Part shown: piece by piece, positions 29,268 to 43,872 of the stretch | How the letters are laid out: every line of letters starts with the position of its first letter | Numbering within the stretch: the first letter of the stretch is position 1 | Assembly: GCF_014648115.1 (NCBI RefSeq) | Contig: NZ_BMQM01000006.1 | Span: forward strand, 1 to 64,000 | Reading direction: 5' to 3' | DNA: 64,000 nt | Source of the DNA: Deinococcus seoulensis | GTDB lineage: Bacteria > Deinococcota > Deinococci > Deinococcales > Deinococcaceae | Made by a program: the position numbers and the translations under genes | Notes under the pieces: generated by a model | Told to the model about the DNA's origin: nothing | What the model saw: the letters and a program-made list of their open reading frames with translations, nothing else | Database searches by the model: none

Positions 29268-30195
29268 CCTTCCCGACCTGACGCCGGGTGAGCTGGCGGC
29301 CTTCGCGCAGCAGTTCGGCCTGGAACCGCCCCTGACGCGTCTGCCGAGCGTGGGGATCGTGAACCGCGTGTACCGGGCCCGGCGGGCCGGGCGGGACGTG
29401 GTGCTGCGCGTGCCGATGCCCGGCGACATCGGGGATGCCCGGACCGAGAGTGTGGCCGTGCCCGCAGCGGTGCGGGCGGGCATTCCGACGCCGGAACTGC
29501 TGGTGTTCGACGACTCGCGCGCGGTGCTGGACGCCCCGGTGACGCTGTACGCCTTCGCGCCGGGCCGCAGCCTGGACGGCCTGCCCTGGAGCTACGGTGA
29601 TCCGCGCCTGTCCCGCGCGTGGCGGGAGGCGGGCCGCGCCCTGGCCGCCCTGCACGCCGGGGTGACCGACGCGCCCGACCCGCACGGATACCTGGAGTCC
29701 ATCACGCCGCCCGACCCGGCCCGCACCCGCACGCGCGTCCTGACCGCCGAGCGGCTGGGCACTGCCGAGGCCGACTGGGCGACCGGCCTTACCGCCCGCC
29801 TGCTGAGCGAGAACCCGCCGCCCGCGCAGCCTGCGTTCCTGCACGACGACCTGCACGCCGGGAACCTGATGGTGACGGAGGACGGCGCGGTGACGGCCCT
29901 GATCGACTGGGGGGACGCCGGGTGGGGCGACCCGGCCCTGGACCTCAGTTACTCCGGGCCGCTGGCTGTGCCGGACCTGATCGCCGGGTACCACGAGGCA
30001 GGCGGCACCGCAGGCGACGCCCTGACCCTGCGGGTGCTGGCGTACACGCTGGACAACGCCACCCGTTACCTGACGCGGCAGCCGGAAGCGCACGAGAACG
30101 GCGACCTGTGGTACACCCGCCCCGCCACCGCCCTGATGGGATTGCTGCGCGTCAGTCCGCGCGTGCCGCAGTGGCAGGAGGCGCTGGGGCAGTGA
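29260..30195 (+). CDS. Aminoglycoside phosphotransferase-family (APH) kinase
   Basis: A 311-aa small-molecule kinase of the APH/choline kinase fold. The catalytic loop is AFLHDDLHAGNLMV (Brenner motif HxDxxxxN) and the metal motif is ALIDWGDAGWGDPALDLS. The N-lobe lysine region is DVVLRVPMPG. Such proteins phosphorylate aminoglycosides, macrolides, homoserine, choline or other small molecules; nothing here selects one, so it should not be called a resistance gene. GTG at 29260 is the likely start. Confidence 0.88.
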   Translation: MSDLPDLTPGELAAFAQQFGLEPPLTRLPSVGIVNRVYRARRAGRDVVLRVPMPGDIGDARTESVAVPAAVRAGIPTPELLVFDDSRAVLDAPVTLYAFAPGRSLDGLPWSYGDPRLSRAWREAGRALAALHAGVTDAPDPHGYLESITPPDPARTRTRVLTAERLGTAEADWATGLTARLLSENPPPAQPAFLHDDLHAGNLMVTEDGAVTALIDWGDAGWGDPALDLSYSGPLAVPDLIAGYHEAGGTAGDALTLRVLAYTLDNATRYLTRQPEAHENGDLWYTRPATALMGLLRVSPRVPQWQEALGQ

Positions 30196-30235
30196 GCCAC
30201 GAGCTTACAGCCCGGCCCTCAGAGCCCCCGTTCCC

Positions 30236-31171
<936 letters not shown>

Positions 31172-31222
31172 GCGGGGCATTCTACGCGCGTTCACGCCCG
31201 GCGCAGCAGTCCCTCCGGCCGG

Positions 31223-32239
31223 TCAGGTGCGGGGTAACTGTACGCGCACGCCGGTGCGGGCCGAGGCGTACAGGGCGTCCAGCACGCGTGCCTGCGCGAC
31301 CGCGTCGGCGGGGGGGTACAGCGCCGGTTCCTGGCCGCGCGCGAGCCGCTGGAAGTGAGTGACCATGCGCGCGTACCCGTTGGACGGCGGGAATGCCTCG
31401 TGGGTTTCCTGGCCGCCCACGTTCAGGTGCAGGGTCACGGGTTCGTGCGTGTGGCTGTGGTACACGCGGGGCACGTCCAGCGTGCCGAGGGTGCCGACGA
31501 CCGTCAGGCGGCTGACGCTGGGTTCCGTCCAGTCGAACGCGCAGTCCAGGCTGGCGAGCGCCCCGCCGAACTCCAGGGTGCCGCTGAGGGCCACGTCGAT
31601 GCCGCCCACGCCCTCGTCCGGTCCGGCGTCGGTCCAGCGGGCGGTGGCGGTCACGGCCTGCGGTTCGCCCAGCAGCAGGCGCATCAGGTTCACGGGGTAG
31701 GTGCCCACGTCGAACAGCGCCCCGCCGCCCTGCGCGGCGTTCCAGCGGAAGTCGTCGGGGTTGGTCATGTGGAATCCGAACGCGCCGTGCACGGACCGCA
31801 CGTCGCCCAGCGTGCCGCTCCGCACGAGTTCCACGATCCGCAGGATGTGCGGCTGGAAACGGTACGCGAAGGCCTCCAGCAGCGTGCCGCCCGTCCCGGC
31901 GGCGGCGTCTGCGAGTTGCTGCGCCTCGGCGGCGTTCAGGGTCAGGGGTTTCTCGGTCAGGACGTGCTTCCCGGCTCGCAGCGCGGCCAGCGTCCAGGGC
32001 AGGTGCGCGTCGTTCGGCAGGGGGTTGTACACGGCGTGCACGTCGGCGGCGATCAGGTCTTCGTACGTTCCGGCGACCTGCACGCCCCATTCCTGAGCGA
32101 AGGCCTGCGCCCGCGCCGACTGAGGGTCGCGCACGCCGACGAACGCCACCTCGCCGCCCGCCTCGCGGATCGCGGGAATCAGGGCGCGGGCAATGCGGGC
32201 GGCGCCCAGCAGCCCCCAGCGGAACGCAGGTTCAGTCAT
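31223..32239 (-). CDS. Gfo/Idh/MocA-family oxidoreductase
   Basis: A 338-aa NAD(P)-dependent sugar or inositol-type dehydrogenase. The Rossmann fold starts [17 protein letters not shown], continues with [33 protein letters not shown] (the E-K-P catalytic lysine), and the C-terminal beta-sheet domain has [22 protein letters not shown] with the usual D-x-G-x-Y/H pattern. Substrate is unknown. It is followed by the quinate dehydrogenase-like gene 51 bases later on the same strand. Confidence 0.92.
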   Translation of the reverse strand: MTEPAFRWGLLGAARIARALIPAIREAGGEVAFVGVRDPQSARAQAFAQEWGVQVAGTYEDLIAADVHAVYNPLPNDAHLPWTLAALRAGKHVLTEKPLTLNAAEAQQLADAAAGTGGTLLEAFAYRFQPHILRIVELVRSGTLGDVRSVHGAFGFHMTNPDDFRWNAAQGGGALFDVGTYPVNLMRLLLGEPQAVTATARWTDAGPDEGVGGIDVALSGTLEFGGALASLDCAFDWTEPSVSRLTVVGTLGTLDVPRVYHSHTHEPVTLHLNVGGQETHEAFPPSNGYARMVTHFQRLARGQEPALYPPADAVAQARVLDALYASARTGVRVQLPRT

Positions 32240-32339
32240 ACCCGCAGCCTAGCAGGCTGAATGGCGGATGGCGGATGGCGGATGGTCAACGGCATCTGCG
32301 CGGCGAACCGGCCCACGTCCCACCTGCCGCGCCCCCCGG

Positions 32340-33419
32340 TCAGCGTTTGCTGAGCAGGTACGCCTTGGGGTGATGGCCGCCGCTGGCCACCTGGAAGAGT
32401 TCGTGGGCGTTCCATTTCTGCTGGTCGGCCATGACGCGTTCGAACAGGCGGATCTCATGCGTGATGACGCACAGGCGGCCGCGCTGGCTGGTCAGGCGGT
32501 GCATTTCTTTCAGGAAGGCGGGGTACAGGGCCTCGTTGCCGCCGTGCGTGCCGATGGCGTCGCCCCACGGCAGGTCGGCCATGACCAGATCGAAGGAGCG
32601 GGCGGGCAGGCCGGTGTGCAGGGCGTCGATGGCGGCCACCTCGATGTCGCGTCCGGCGGCGCGGATGTTCGTCTGGGCGCACGTGACGGCGTCGGGGTTG
32701 ATGTCCACGCCGACCAGCGCGTCGTAGGGGCCCATCAGGGCACGCTCGATCAGGAGGGTGCCGCTGCCGCTCATGGGATTGAAGATGCGGTCGTTGTCGC
32801 GCTGCCCGGCGAGTTTGTGCGCGGCGTAGGCGATGGTGGCGTTCAGGCCGCCGGACATGTTGCACTCGCGCCACGCGCGGGCACTCAGGGGGCGGCGGGT
32901 GATGCGGGCCAGCACGTCCCAGCCTTCACCCTGCTGCTGCGGCAGGATGCGGATCAGGAGTTCGCCGGTTTCGGGTTCGTGCGGGAGTTGCAGGGCCGTC
33001 TGGAGTTCCTCGGCGATGCGCTGCATGACGCTGCTTTCCCGGCCGGCCGCGCCGATACGGAAGGAGGTGTGCCCGCCGACCGCGATGACTTCTTTCAGGA
33101 AGGCGGTCAGTTCCCCGAGTTGCTGGTGGCCCAGCAGCCCGCGCGGGCGGGGCACGTCCCAGCCCTGCACGCGGTACACGGCAGTGACGCTTTTCATGCG
33201 GGTCAGGCGTTCCGGGTCGCCGGGGTACCAGAAGCGCGGGCCGCGAATGTCACGGGCGAGCGGAACGGTGTCCAGTTCGGTGGCGGCGACGTGTTCCAGT
33301 CCGGCCAGCGCCTCCAGTTCGTATTCGCGCGCCGGGGCGCGGGTGCGGTGATCGACCTTGGGTCGGCTGGATTTCCGCCCGGTGGGCGCGGCGCGGTCTG
33401 ATCGGGCGGGTCTGGGCAT
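32340..33419 (-). CDS. THUMP-domain class I SAM-dependent RNA methyltransferase (TrmN/Trm14-like)
   Basis: A 359-aa protein: a basic N-terminus, a ferredoxin-like/THUMP part (residues about 30-165, YELEALAGLEHVAATEL at its start), then a Rossmann methyltransferase with FNPMSGSGTLLIERAL (SAM motif I), GVDINPDAVTCAQTNI and the catalytic D-L-P-W-G. The N/D-P-P-Y/L-P-W motif indicates N-methylation of a base. Relatives make m2G6 in tRNA or m2G in 23S rRNA; the exact substrate is not settled here. Confidence 0.85.
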   Translation of the reverse strand: MPRPARSDRAAPTGRKSSRPKVDHRTRAPAREYELEALAGLEHVAATELDTVPLARDIRGPRFWYPGDPERLTRMKSVTAVYRVQGWDVPRPRGLLGHQQLGELTAFLKEVIAVGGHTSFRIGAAGRESSVMQRIAEELQTALQLPHEPETGELLIRILPQQQGEGWDVLARITRRPLSARAWRECNMSGGLNATIAYAAHKLAGQRDNDRIFNPMSGSGTLLIERALMGPYDALVGVDINPDAVTCAQTNIRAAGRDIEVAAIDALHTGLPARSFDLVMADLPWGDAIGTHGGNEALYPAFLKEMHRLTSQRGRLCVITHEIRLFERVMADQQKWNAHELFQVASGGHHPKAYLLSKR

Positions 33420-33481
33420 AGCAGGACAGTATATGCCGGGGCGTGCGGGGGAACGCCGGGGCGTAGAATCCGGGCCACGTT

Positions 33482-34909
<1,428 letters not shown>

Positions 34910-34995
34910 GCCCGGCCCGCCGGACGCCCCTCCCCTTTCCCGCCTCTCGCCCACGCCCGGCAGCGGCCCCGCTGCCCGTCAGATAAGGACTTCCC

Positions 34996-35655
34996 ATGAA
35001 AAGCAAACAATGCCTGGTGATCGGACTCGGCCGCTTCGGAACGGCGGTCGCCACGACCCTCTACGAGATGGGCCACGAGGTCATCGCCGTCGATCAGCAC
35101 GAGGAGAACGTCGAGCGGGTCATGAACCTCGTCACGCACGCCGCCATCCTGGACGCCAGCGACGAACGCGCCCTGCGGACCCTGGGCGTCGCGGACTTCG
35201 ACGTGGTCGTGGTCGCCATCGGCACGGACGTGCAGGCGAACATTCTGGCTACCATGAACGCCAAGAGCCTCGGCGCGCCGTACGTGGTGTGCAAGGCCAT
35301 CGACGAGATGGCCCGCCGCGTACTGGAACGCATCGGCGCGGACCTCGTCATCCGCCCCGAACATGACATGGGCGTGCGCCTGGCGCGGCAGATCGCCACG
35401 CCGAACATCGTGGACACCCTGGACCTGGGCAGCGATTACGCCGTCGTGGAAATCGAGGCGAACGACCGCCTGAAAGGCACGCTGCGCGACCTGAACCTCA
35501 CGGGCCGTTTCGGGGTGCAGGTGATCGCCATGAGCCGCGCCGGGAAGATCGAGGTCACGCCCGGCGCCGAGGATGAACTGCGCCCCCACGACAAACTCGT
35601 GGTGATCGGCACCACCCACGCCCTGGACGAACTGCGCCGCTACCTGGGCGAGTGA
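34996..35655 (+). CDS. ktrA: Potassium uptake regulatory protein KtrA (TrkA family)
   Basis: A 219-aa RCK protein: an N-terminal Rossmann domain (CLVIGLGRFGTAVATTL, AVDQHEENVERVM) that binds ATP/ADP or NAD, and a C-terminal RCK_C domain (EIEANDRLKGTLRDLNLTG to DKLVVIGTTHALDEL). It gates the KtrB-type channel encoded just upstream. ATAAGGA eight bases before the ATG is a usable ribosome site. The single RCK unit distinguishes it from the duplicated TrkA of enteric bacteria. Confidence 0.93.
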   Translation: MKSKQCLVIGLGRFGTAVATTLYEMGHEVIAVDQHEENVERVMNLVTHAAILDASDERALRTLGVADFDVVVVAIGTDVQANILATMNAKSLGAPYVVCKAIDEMARRVLERIGADLVIRPEHDMGVRLARQIATPNIVDTLDLGSDYAVVEIEANDRLKGTLRDLNLTGRFGVQVIAMSRAGKIEVTPGAEDELRPHDKLVVIGTTHALDELRRYLGE

Positions 35656-35692
35656 CGCCCGAGGGTAGGCTGTGCGCCGGACCCGCCCGCCC

Positions 35693-35848
35693 TTACTGCC
35701 CGCCCAGGGCGACGACCATCGCCGCCAGCAGCGGCAGGGTCGCGGCCAGACCCCACACCGCCCCGGCCCGCGCCGCGCCGGGACGCAGCAGGAACAGCAG
35801 CAGCAGCGCGGCGGTCGCCAGGGTCAGCAGCAGATACAGGGCGTTCAT
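35693..35848 (-). CDS. Small two-helix membrane protein (51 aa)
   Basis: An ATG at 35846-35848 opens a 51-codon frame ending at 35693: MNALYLLLTLATAALLLLFL, then RPGAARAGAVWG, then LAATLPLLAAMVVALGGQ. The layout is two hydrophobic helices joined by a short basic turn, the pattern of genuine small membrane proteins and unlike a chance frame in GC-rich DNA. It converges on ktrA, with 37 bases between stops. Function unknown. Confidence 0.6.
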   Translation of the reverse strand: MNALYLLLTLATAALLLLFLLRPGAARAGAVWGLAATLPLLAAMVVALGGQ

Positions 35849-35885
35849 GCGGGCCAGTGTACGCCGCCGGCCCGCCCGGCCGGTT

Positions 35886-37091
35886 TCAGCGCCCTGCCTG
35901 GGCCTGGGCCTGGGCCTCGTCGAGCGCGGCCTTCGCGTTTGCCTTTCCGGTCGTGGCTTTCTGAATGGCGGTTTCCAGCAGGGCCGTCCATTCGGCGTAG
36001 GCGGGCGTGGTGGGGCGCGGCACGGCGCGGTTCATCTGGGCGTGCGCGGCGCGCAGTTGCGGGTTCCGGCCGTACCAGCCTTCGAGCAGCGGCAGCGCGG
36101 CGCGGCGGGTGGGGGCGTACGCGGTGACCTGCACCCAGTCGGCCAGGCGTTCGGGGGTGTTCAGGTACTGCCAGAACGCGGCCGCTCCGGCCTGCTCGGC
36201 GGCGGGCGTCCCGGCGGGCACGGCCAGGGTCGCGCCGCCCAGCGGAACCGTGCACGCCCCGGCCTTCTCGCACGGGAACGGCGCGACGCCCAGACTGAAG
36301 AACGGGAGTTTACGGGCGTCCGTCCAGTTGGCGACGCTGGCCAGCACGAACACGTTCTGCCCGCGCGCGAAGTCGATGGCGGCGCGGGTCGCCTCGCCCA
36401 GCGTGCGCGGCTGCGCCTGACCGGCGGCGCTCATGCGGGCCAGTTGCGTGAGGGCTTCCACGGCGTCCGGGCTGTTCAGGCGGGGCTGCGCGCCACTGAC
36501 CAGACTGCCGCCGCGTGACAGGACGTTCGCCTCGAAGGTCCAGGCGTCGGCGGCGACGACCAGTGGGCGGCGCCCGCCGGAGGTCAGGGCGCGGCTGGCG
36601 CTTTCCAGGGCCGTCCAGGTGGCCGGGGGGGTCACGCCTGCGTTCTGGAGGATGCGGGCGTTGAACATCAGGACCGGCACGCTGACGTTCCAGGGCAGGC
36701 CGTACGTGCGGCCCGCCAGTTCACCGGCGCGCCACACGGCCGGGTAGTAATCGTTCTTCAGGGTGCCGGGCAGGTCGGCGACCACGCGGGACAGGTCGGT
36801 CAGTTTGCCCGCCTGGGCCAGCGCCGGGAACTGCGTGAATTCCAGTTGCACCAGCGCCGGGGCCTTCCCGGTCTTCTGCGCGGCCTGCAACCTGGGCAGC
36901 AGGTCGCGGTAGTTGCCCTGCGCGACCGGCACGAGTTCGTAGCGGTCCTGCGAGCGGTTGAAGTCGCGGGCGTAGGCGGCGACCGTGTCTTTCACGCCGG
37001 TCATGGCGTGCCAGAACTCCACGCGGACCGGCGCGGCCTGCGCGGCCGGAAGCAGCAGGGTCAGGGTCAGCAGGCAGGTCAGGGAGCGCAT
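35886..37091 (-). CDS. ABC transporter substrate-binding protein (UgpB-like, family 1)
   Basis: A 401-aa periplasmic binding protein. A signal peptide (MRSLTCLLTLTLLLPAAQA) is followed by VRVEFWHAMTGVKDTVAAYARDFNRSQDRYELVPV, the start typical of glycerol-3-phosphate/sugar-binding proteins, and later TYGLPWNVSVPVLMFNARIL, GVTPPATWTALESA and a C-terminal YWEYL-like FWQYLNTPERLADWVQVTAYAPTR. The likely ligand is a sugar or a glycerophosphodiester. No permease or ATPase of its own is adjacent, so it is an orphan component here. Confidence 0.9.
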   Translation of the reverse strand: MRSLTCLLTLTLLLPAAQAAPVRVEFWHAMTGVKDTVAAYARDFNRSQDRYELVPVAQGNYRDLLPRLQAAQKTGKAPALVQLEFTQFPALAQAGKLTDLSRVVADLPGTLKNDYYPAVWRAGELAGRTYGLPWNVSVPVLMFNARILQNAGVTPPATWTALESASRALTSGGRRPLVVAADAWTFEANVLSRGGSLVSGAQPRLNSPDAVEALTQLARMSAAGQAQPRTLGEATRAAIDFARGQNVFVLASVANWTDARKLPFFSLGVAPFPCEKAGACTVPLGGATLAVPAGTPAAEQAGAAAFWQYLNTPERLADWVQVTAYAPTRRAALPLLEGWYGRNPQLRAAHAQMNRAVPRPTTPAYAEWTALLETAIQKATTGKANAKAALDEAQAQAQAGR

Positions 37092-37201
37092 GCGCGGAGT
37101 GTACCCGCTGCACCTGACGGCCATCTGCCTGCCGGGCTGACGGTCCGGACTGACGGTCTGGATTGACGGTCGGGGCAGGGTGTCCGGGGTGGGGGCGGCG
37201 T

Positions 37202-38896
37202 TCAGGGCAGCACGGGGTACAGGTCCACGCGGCTGCCGGGGCGCACGTCCTGCCGCGCGGCGATGCCGACGATGGCGACGTTCCCGCTGCGCTCGCCGAG
37301 GCGGCCGAGCAGCGTCACGAACTCGGTCACGTCCAGGCCCTGCACGTACTCGCTGGGCACGCCGCGCGTGGTGATGTCCAGCATGGTGTCGCGCACGAGG
37401 TCGCTCACCTGTTCCTGCATGGCGCCGGGCGTGGCGCGCAGGTTCACGCTGGCGCGGCGGATCACCTGATTGCCCCGGAACAGCACGGCGTTCGGGCGGG
37501 CGTCGCAGGTCAGGTCGACCGGGAATCCGGCGGCGCTGTTCTGCGCGGCGCGGCACTGCACGAAGGTGCTGACGTTCAGGCCGCGCAGTTTGGTTTCCAG
37601 GGCGGTGCGGGCCTGGGTGTTCAGGCGGACGCTGGGCGTGCCTTTCGCGCCGCGCGTCTGGGCGGCGCGGGCCGCCTCGGTCAGGAAGGCGTCGAGGTTG
37701 CGGACGCTGGGCACCACGGCGGCGTACACGAGGTCGTTCTTGGGGTACGCGAGGTCGGTGTTGCGGCTGGCGCTGAGTTCCGCGCGGCTGCTGGAGTACT
37801 CGTCCTGCAGTCTGCCCAGCGTTTCGCGGGCGGCGGCCAGGTCCCGGCCCAGCGCCTCGTTGCTGGCGCGCAGCTGGGTCTGCTGGGCCTTGAGTTGCGC
37901 CTGCTGGGCCTGCAGGGTGGTCAGTTCGGCGCGCACGCGGTCGCGGTCGCGGGCGGCGGCGTCGCGGTCGCTGGTCAGCTGGGTGCGTTCGGCCAGCAGG
38001 CGGTCGCGGGTCTGCTGCGCGGCCTGCTGCTGCGCGCGGGCGCGGGCCAGGGCGTCCTGCGCCTCGGTCAGGGCGCTGTCGGCGGCGGCGCGGGAGGCGT
38101 TCAGTCGGCTCAGCTGGGCGCTGAGGGCCGCGACCTGCGCGCTGGCCTGCGCGGTCTGGGTCCGGGCGGCCTGCTGCGCGGCCTGAGCGGCCTGCTGCTG
38201 CGCGGCGGCGCGCGCCTGGGCCTGCTCGGCGGCCTGCTGGGCGGCGGCGGCGCGTTCCTGGGCGCTGCGGGTCTCCTGTTCGCTCAGGGCGATGCGCGCC
38301 CCGAGGTCCACGACCTGCGCGTCGAGCGCCTGGGCGCGCTGCTGGCTGCGGGTCAGGGCCTGCTCGCTCTGCGCGAGTTTCTGGCGGCTTTCCTCCGCGC
38401 GGCGTTCCAGTGAGGTGCGGGTGGTGGTCAGGGCACTCACGCGGCGTTGCAGGTCGGCGGCCTGGGTGGTCAGGGTGCGTTCGGCGGTGCGGGCGGCGTT
38501 CAGGTCGGCGCGGGTGCTGGTCAGGTCGCGCTGCGCGGCCTGCTGCTGCCCGCGCAGGGTCTGCGCTTCCTGCTGGGCGCGGTCACGGTCGGCCTGCGCG
38601 GCTTTCAGGTCGCCCTGCACGGTTCCGATCTCGGTGCGCAGGGCCTCCAGTTGCGGGCGCAGCTGGTCAGCCATGGCGATGGTGCTCACGGCGTTGCGGT
38701 TGAGCAGCAGGAACGCGGCGAGACTGGCGGCGCTGATGCCCATGCCGGACAGCACCGCCACGAGCAGCGCGGTCGTCTTGGGCCGCAGCCCGAACAGGCG
38801 GATGTGCTTGCGTCCGGCCTTGCGGGCGATGGTGTCGGCGGCGTACGCGACCACGCCCGAGAGGACGATCACGAACGGCAGGAACAGCCACAGCAT
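37202..38896 (-). CDS. DUF3084 coiled-coil membrane protein
   Basis: A 564-aa protein. Residues 1-70 hold two membrane helices ([40 protein letters not shown]) with [18 protein letters not shown] between them, the hallmark of DUF3084. About 75-380 is a long Gln/Ala-rich coiled coil, and the last 180 residues form a small globular domain ([19 protein letters not shown] to [11 protein letters not shown]). Function unknown; the architecture suggests a membrane-anchored spacer. It is 51 bases downstream of the LptB-like ATPase and probably in one transcript. Confidence 0.9.
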   Translation of the reverse strand: MLWLFLPFVIVLSGVVAYAADTIARKAGRKHIRLFGLRPKTTALLVAVLSGMGISAASLAAFLLLNRNAVSTIAMADQLRPQLEALRTEIGTVQGDLKAAQADRDRAQQEAQTLRGQQQAAQRDLTSTRADLNAARTAERTLTTQAADLQRRVSALTTTRTSLERRAEESRQKLAQSEQALTRSQQRAQALDAQVVDLGARIALSEQETRSAQERAAAAQQAAEQAQARAAAQQQAAQAAQQAARTQTAQASAQVAALSAQLSRLNASRAAADSALTEAQDALARARAQQQAAQQTRDRLLAERTQLTSDRDAAARDRDRVRAELTTLQAQQAQLKAQQTQLRASNEALGRDLAAARETLGRLQDEYSSSRAELSASRNTDLAYPKNDLVYAAVVPSVRNLDAFLTEAARAAQTRGAKGTPSVRLNTQARTALETKLRGLNVSTFVQCRAAQNSAAGFPVDLTCDARPNAVLFRGNQVIRRASVNLRATPGAMQEQVSDLVRDTMLDITTRGVPSEYVQGLDVTEFVTLLGRLGERSGNVAIVGIAARQDVRPGSRVDLYPVLP

Positions 38897-38947
38897 CTCA
38901 GGGACTCCGGTGGGGGGCCGCGTTCACGGCGGGGGGCGCGGGGGGGA

Positions 38948-39739
<792 letters not shown>

Positions 39740-39909
39740 GTTCGCAGCGTACCACGCGCCCCCCATGAGTCCCGTGATGAAGTTCCGGTTCAGCCCCAGA
39801 ACCGGCCCCCGCCGGAGTGTGGGCGGGCGCGGAGGGTCGCGCGGACAGACGGACTCGAGAAAGTCAGACAGCTGGGGCGGCCTAAACCGCCGCTTTCACA
39901 GGAGAGCCA

Positions 39910-40362
39910 ATGATCATTTGGCAAGACAAGGCAGTGCCAATTGCAGGCAGCTATGATCGTTGCGTGATATCCGCCCTATCCACTCCGCTCTATCTGGTTT
40001 TATCCCTTCAGCCATCCCTTCCCCTGCTGCCGAAAAATCTATCTGATCCACAGCGTAAGGTGGCCCTCACGCTACTTCCAATGGCCAGTACTGCACTTGA
40101 TGGTCAGCGATACAGTGGCCAACCCTGGACCAGCATATGCCAACCTAAATCAGAGAAACTTGGATTCGTGAAGAACGGCCCCTCTAGCTTTTCAGAGGCT
40201 AAAAAGGGATTTGCGAAAGCCGGCTTTACATTGATCAAAGAAACCAAATACGATATTCTGATGGCTGCGGAGTGGCGAGACAAGAATGAAGGTCGTTGGA
40301 TCTTGGCTTGGCTTCCCGGCCATCAAGAGCCCGCAGTCATATCAGTCTGCAAGAGAAAATAA
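39910..40362 (+). CDS. Hypothetical protein in an AT-richer islet
   Basis: A 150-aa protein starting MIIWQDKAVPIAGSYD with CACAGGAG eight bases upstream. It has a short hydrophobic segment near the start (LYLVLSLQPSLPLLP) and a mixed C-terminal part (FAKAGFTLIKETKYDILMAAEW, WILAWLPGHQEPAVISVC) that looks like a small alpha/beta domain. No family is recognised. Codons such as ATA, AAA and TTA and the lower GC of 39900-40560 contrast with both neighbours, which suggests recent acquisition. Confidence 0.6.
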   Translation: MIIWQDKAVPIAGSYDRCVISALSTPLYLVLSLQPSLPLLPKNLSDPQRKVALTLLPMASTALDGQRYSGQPWTSICQPKSEKLGFVKNGPSSFSEAKKGFAKAGFTLIKETKYDILMAAEWRDKNEGRWILAWLPGHQEPAVISVCKRK

Positions 40363-40564
40363 TTCATCGGACCTCCTGCAAAATTCCCCGATTCTCAGCC
40401 ATACATAAGCATCTCGCAGTACGGACAGCAACAACAGAGAAGTGAACCGGCACGAAAAACACCCCTCGCGGGTAGCTTATTCTCCGTCCTGATCGGCAGA
40501 ATTCACTCAATTCACTCAACGCTAAAGAGCCTGGATTTGGGGTAAATGCTCTAGACTGGGCGGC

Positions 40565-41752
40565 ATGTTGCTGACGATTGTCGTACTGGATTCCGTGGGT
40601 GCCGGCGAACTGCCGGACGCCGCGAGCTTCGGGGATACCGGGGCGCACACCCTGAACCACACCCTGCAGGCCGCGCCCGTGCATCTTCCGAACCTCGCGG
40701 CGCTGGGCCTGGCCCACGTGCCGACCGTTCACACGGACCCGGCGACTGTCCCGGCCGTGCCCGCGCAGGGAGCGTTCGGGCGGATGCGGGAGGTCAGTCC
40801 CGGCAAGGACACCAGCACCGGCCATTGGGAGTTCATGGGCGTGCAACTGGAACACGCATTCCAGGTGTTCCCGGACGGCTTCCCGCCCGCCGTGATGGAC
40901 CGTTTCGACGCGGCGACCGGCACCGGGCACCTGTGCAACCGCCCGTACAGCGGCACCGACGTGCTGCTGGACTTCGGTGAGGAGCACGTGCGAACCGGCA
41001 AGCCCATCGTGTACACCAGCGCGGACAGCGTGTTCCAGATTGCCGCGCACGAGGACGTGGTGCCGCTGGAGACGCTGTACGCGTGGTGCGCCGCCGCGCG
41101 CGAGATCCTGCAGGGCGAGTACGCCGTGGCCCGCGTGATCGCCCGCCCGTTCCGGGGCGAGTTGCCGTTCGAGCGCGTGAACGAGCACCGCAAGGACTTC
41201 AGCCTCGTGCCGCCGCCCACCGTGCTGGACGCCCTGAAGGACGCCGGGCGGGCGGTCGTGGGCATCGGGAAGATTCCGGACATCTACGCGCACCGGGGCT
41301 TCACCGAGGAGATCCACACCGACGACAACGCCGACGGCATCATCAAGACGCTGGAGCGGATGCGCCGCGCGGCCGCCGAGGGCACCTCGGGCCTGATCTT
41401 CACGAACCTGGTGGATTTCGACAGTCGCTTCGGGCACCGCCGCGACCCGCAGGGCTACAGCGCCTGCCTCGCGCAGTTCGACGCGGCCCTGCCGGACCTG
41501 ATCGCCGCCGTGCCCGCCGGGGGCGCGCTGATCGTCATCAGTGACCACGGGAACGACCCCACCTGGAAGGGCTCGGATCACACCCGCGAGTACGGACTGC
41601 TGCTGGCGCACGCGGGCGGCGCGGCGGGCGTGGACCTGGGCGAACGCGCCACCTTCGCGGACGTGGGCGCCACCGCCGCCGACGCGCTCGGCGCCGACTG
41701 GAGCGGGCCGGGCGAGAGCTTCTGGCCGCTGCTGAGCGCCCGGAACGGGTGA
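40565..41752 (+). CDS. deoB: Phosphopentomutase
   Basis: A 395-aa DeoB of the alkaline phosphatase superfamily, which interconverts ribose-1-phosphate or deoxyribose-1-phosphate and the 5-phosphates in nucleoside salvage. It has the metal site [11 protein letters not shown], the catalytic threonine region [43 protein letters not shown] and [19 protein letters not shown]. Length is normal. Its TGA overlaps the GTG start of the next gene, so the pair is translationally coupled. Confidence 0.97.
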   Translation: MLLTIVVLDSVGAGELPDAASFGDTGAHTLNHTLQAAPVHLPNLAALGLAHVPTVHTDPATVPAVPAQGAFGRMREVSPGKDTSTGHWEFMGVQLEHAFQVFPDGFPPAVMDRFDAATGTGHLCNRPYSGTDVLLDFGEEHVRTGKPIVYTSADSVFQIAAHEDVVPLETLYAWCAAAREILQGEYAVARVIARPFRGELPFERVNEHRKDFSLVPPPTVLDALKDAGRAVVGIGKIPDIYAHRGFTEEIHTDDNADGIIKTLERMRRAAAEGTSGLIFTNLVDFDSRFGHRRDPQGYSACLAQFDAALPDLIAAVPAGGALIVISDHGNDPTWKGSDHTREYGLLLAHAGGAAGVDLGERATFADVGATAADALGADWSGPGESFWPLLSARNG

Positions 41753-42447
41753 ACGGACCGGCGCCCACCCCGCTGCCGGACGGCCTGTACGCCGCGCCGG
41801 AAGCGTTCACGCTGACCCTGACCCTCGGCGGCCGTTACGCCGGAGAGCAGCACTGGGCCATTCACCCGGAACGCAGCGCCGTCGTGGCGCGCGTACAGAC
41901 CGATTTCGGCGGGGTGCTGCCCGAGATCCGGCGCGTGCAGACCAGCCGCGTCCACCCGCGTCAGCACACCAGTCTGGGGTACGCCGAGGGGGACGGGCGC
42001 GGCCGCGCGGCCTTCGAGGTGAACTTCGACCGGCGCGCCGGGACGGTCACGCTGCGGCAGGGTCGCGATGAGGCCAGCGCCCCCCTGACCACCGAGTACC
42101 AGGATCCGGTCAGTCTGCTGCTGTGGCTGCGCGCCCTGGTGGCCCGCGACCCGGCGCACACGGACCCGGCCACACCCGAACGGACGCACGCGCAACTGAC
42201 GGGCGGCCGGGTGCTGATTCAGCGGCTGCCGGACCAGGAGATCGCGGGCGCGGTGTGCAGCGGGTTCTACCTGCGGCCCGGCGGCGCGTACGTGTTCGTG
42301 GAACAGGCCGCGCCGTGGCGCCTGACACGCCTGATTCAACCCACCGATTTCGGCCCGGTCGAGGCGAACGTGTCGGCCGGAGCGGCCCGCCGCGCCCCGG
42401 CTGGCGGCGCCCCGAACGGGAACGCTCCCCGCCGCCGCCGCGCCTGA
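41749..42447 (+). CDS. Hypothetical protein coupled to deoB
   Basis: A 232-aa protein read from GTG 41749 (GTGA overlap with deoB). It has no signal peptide; strands such as [53 protein letters not shown] and [16 protein letters not shown] suggest a beta-rich domain, like DUF3108 proteins in outline only. The last 30 residues are Arg/Ala/Pro-rich. No function is assigned. Tight coupling hints at a role in the same pathway, but this is inference. Confidence 0.75.
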   Translation: MNGPAPTPLPDGLYAAPEAFTLTLTLGGRYAGEQHWAIHPERSAVVARVQTDFGGVLPEIRRVQTSRVHPRQHTSLGYAEGDGRGRAAFEVNFDRRAGTVTLRQGRDEASAPLTTEYQDPVSLLLWLRALVARDPAHTDPATPERTHAQLTGGRVLIQRLPDQEIAGAVCSGFYLRPGGAYVFVEQAAPWRLTRLIQPTDFGPVEANVSAGAARRAPAGGAPNGNAPRRRRA

Positions 42448-42533
42448 CCTGCCCCCCTGACCTGCCCGCCTGACTGGCCCGGCGGACCTTCTCCCCTCCC
42501 CCCCCTGTCCCCTGCCCCAACCCTGGAGTGATC

Positions 42534-43856
<1,323 letters not shown>

Positions 43857-43872
43857 ACGCCGCGACCCACGC

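Noticed and set aside
29260..30195. Calling the APH-family kinase an aminoglycoside resistance gene
   Set aside because: The motifs are shared by choline, homoserine and other small-molecule kinases, and no resistance context is present.
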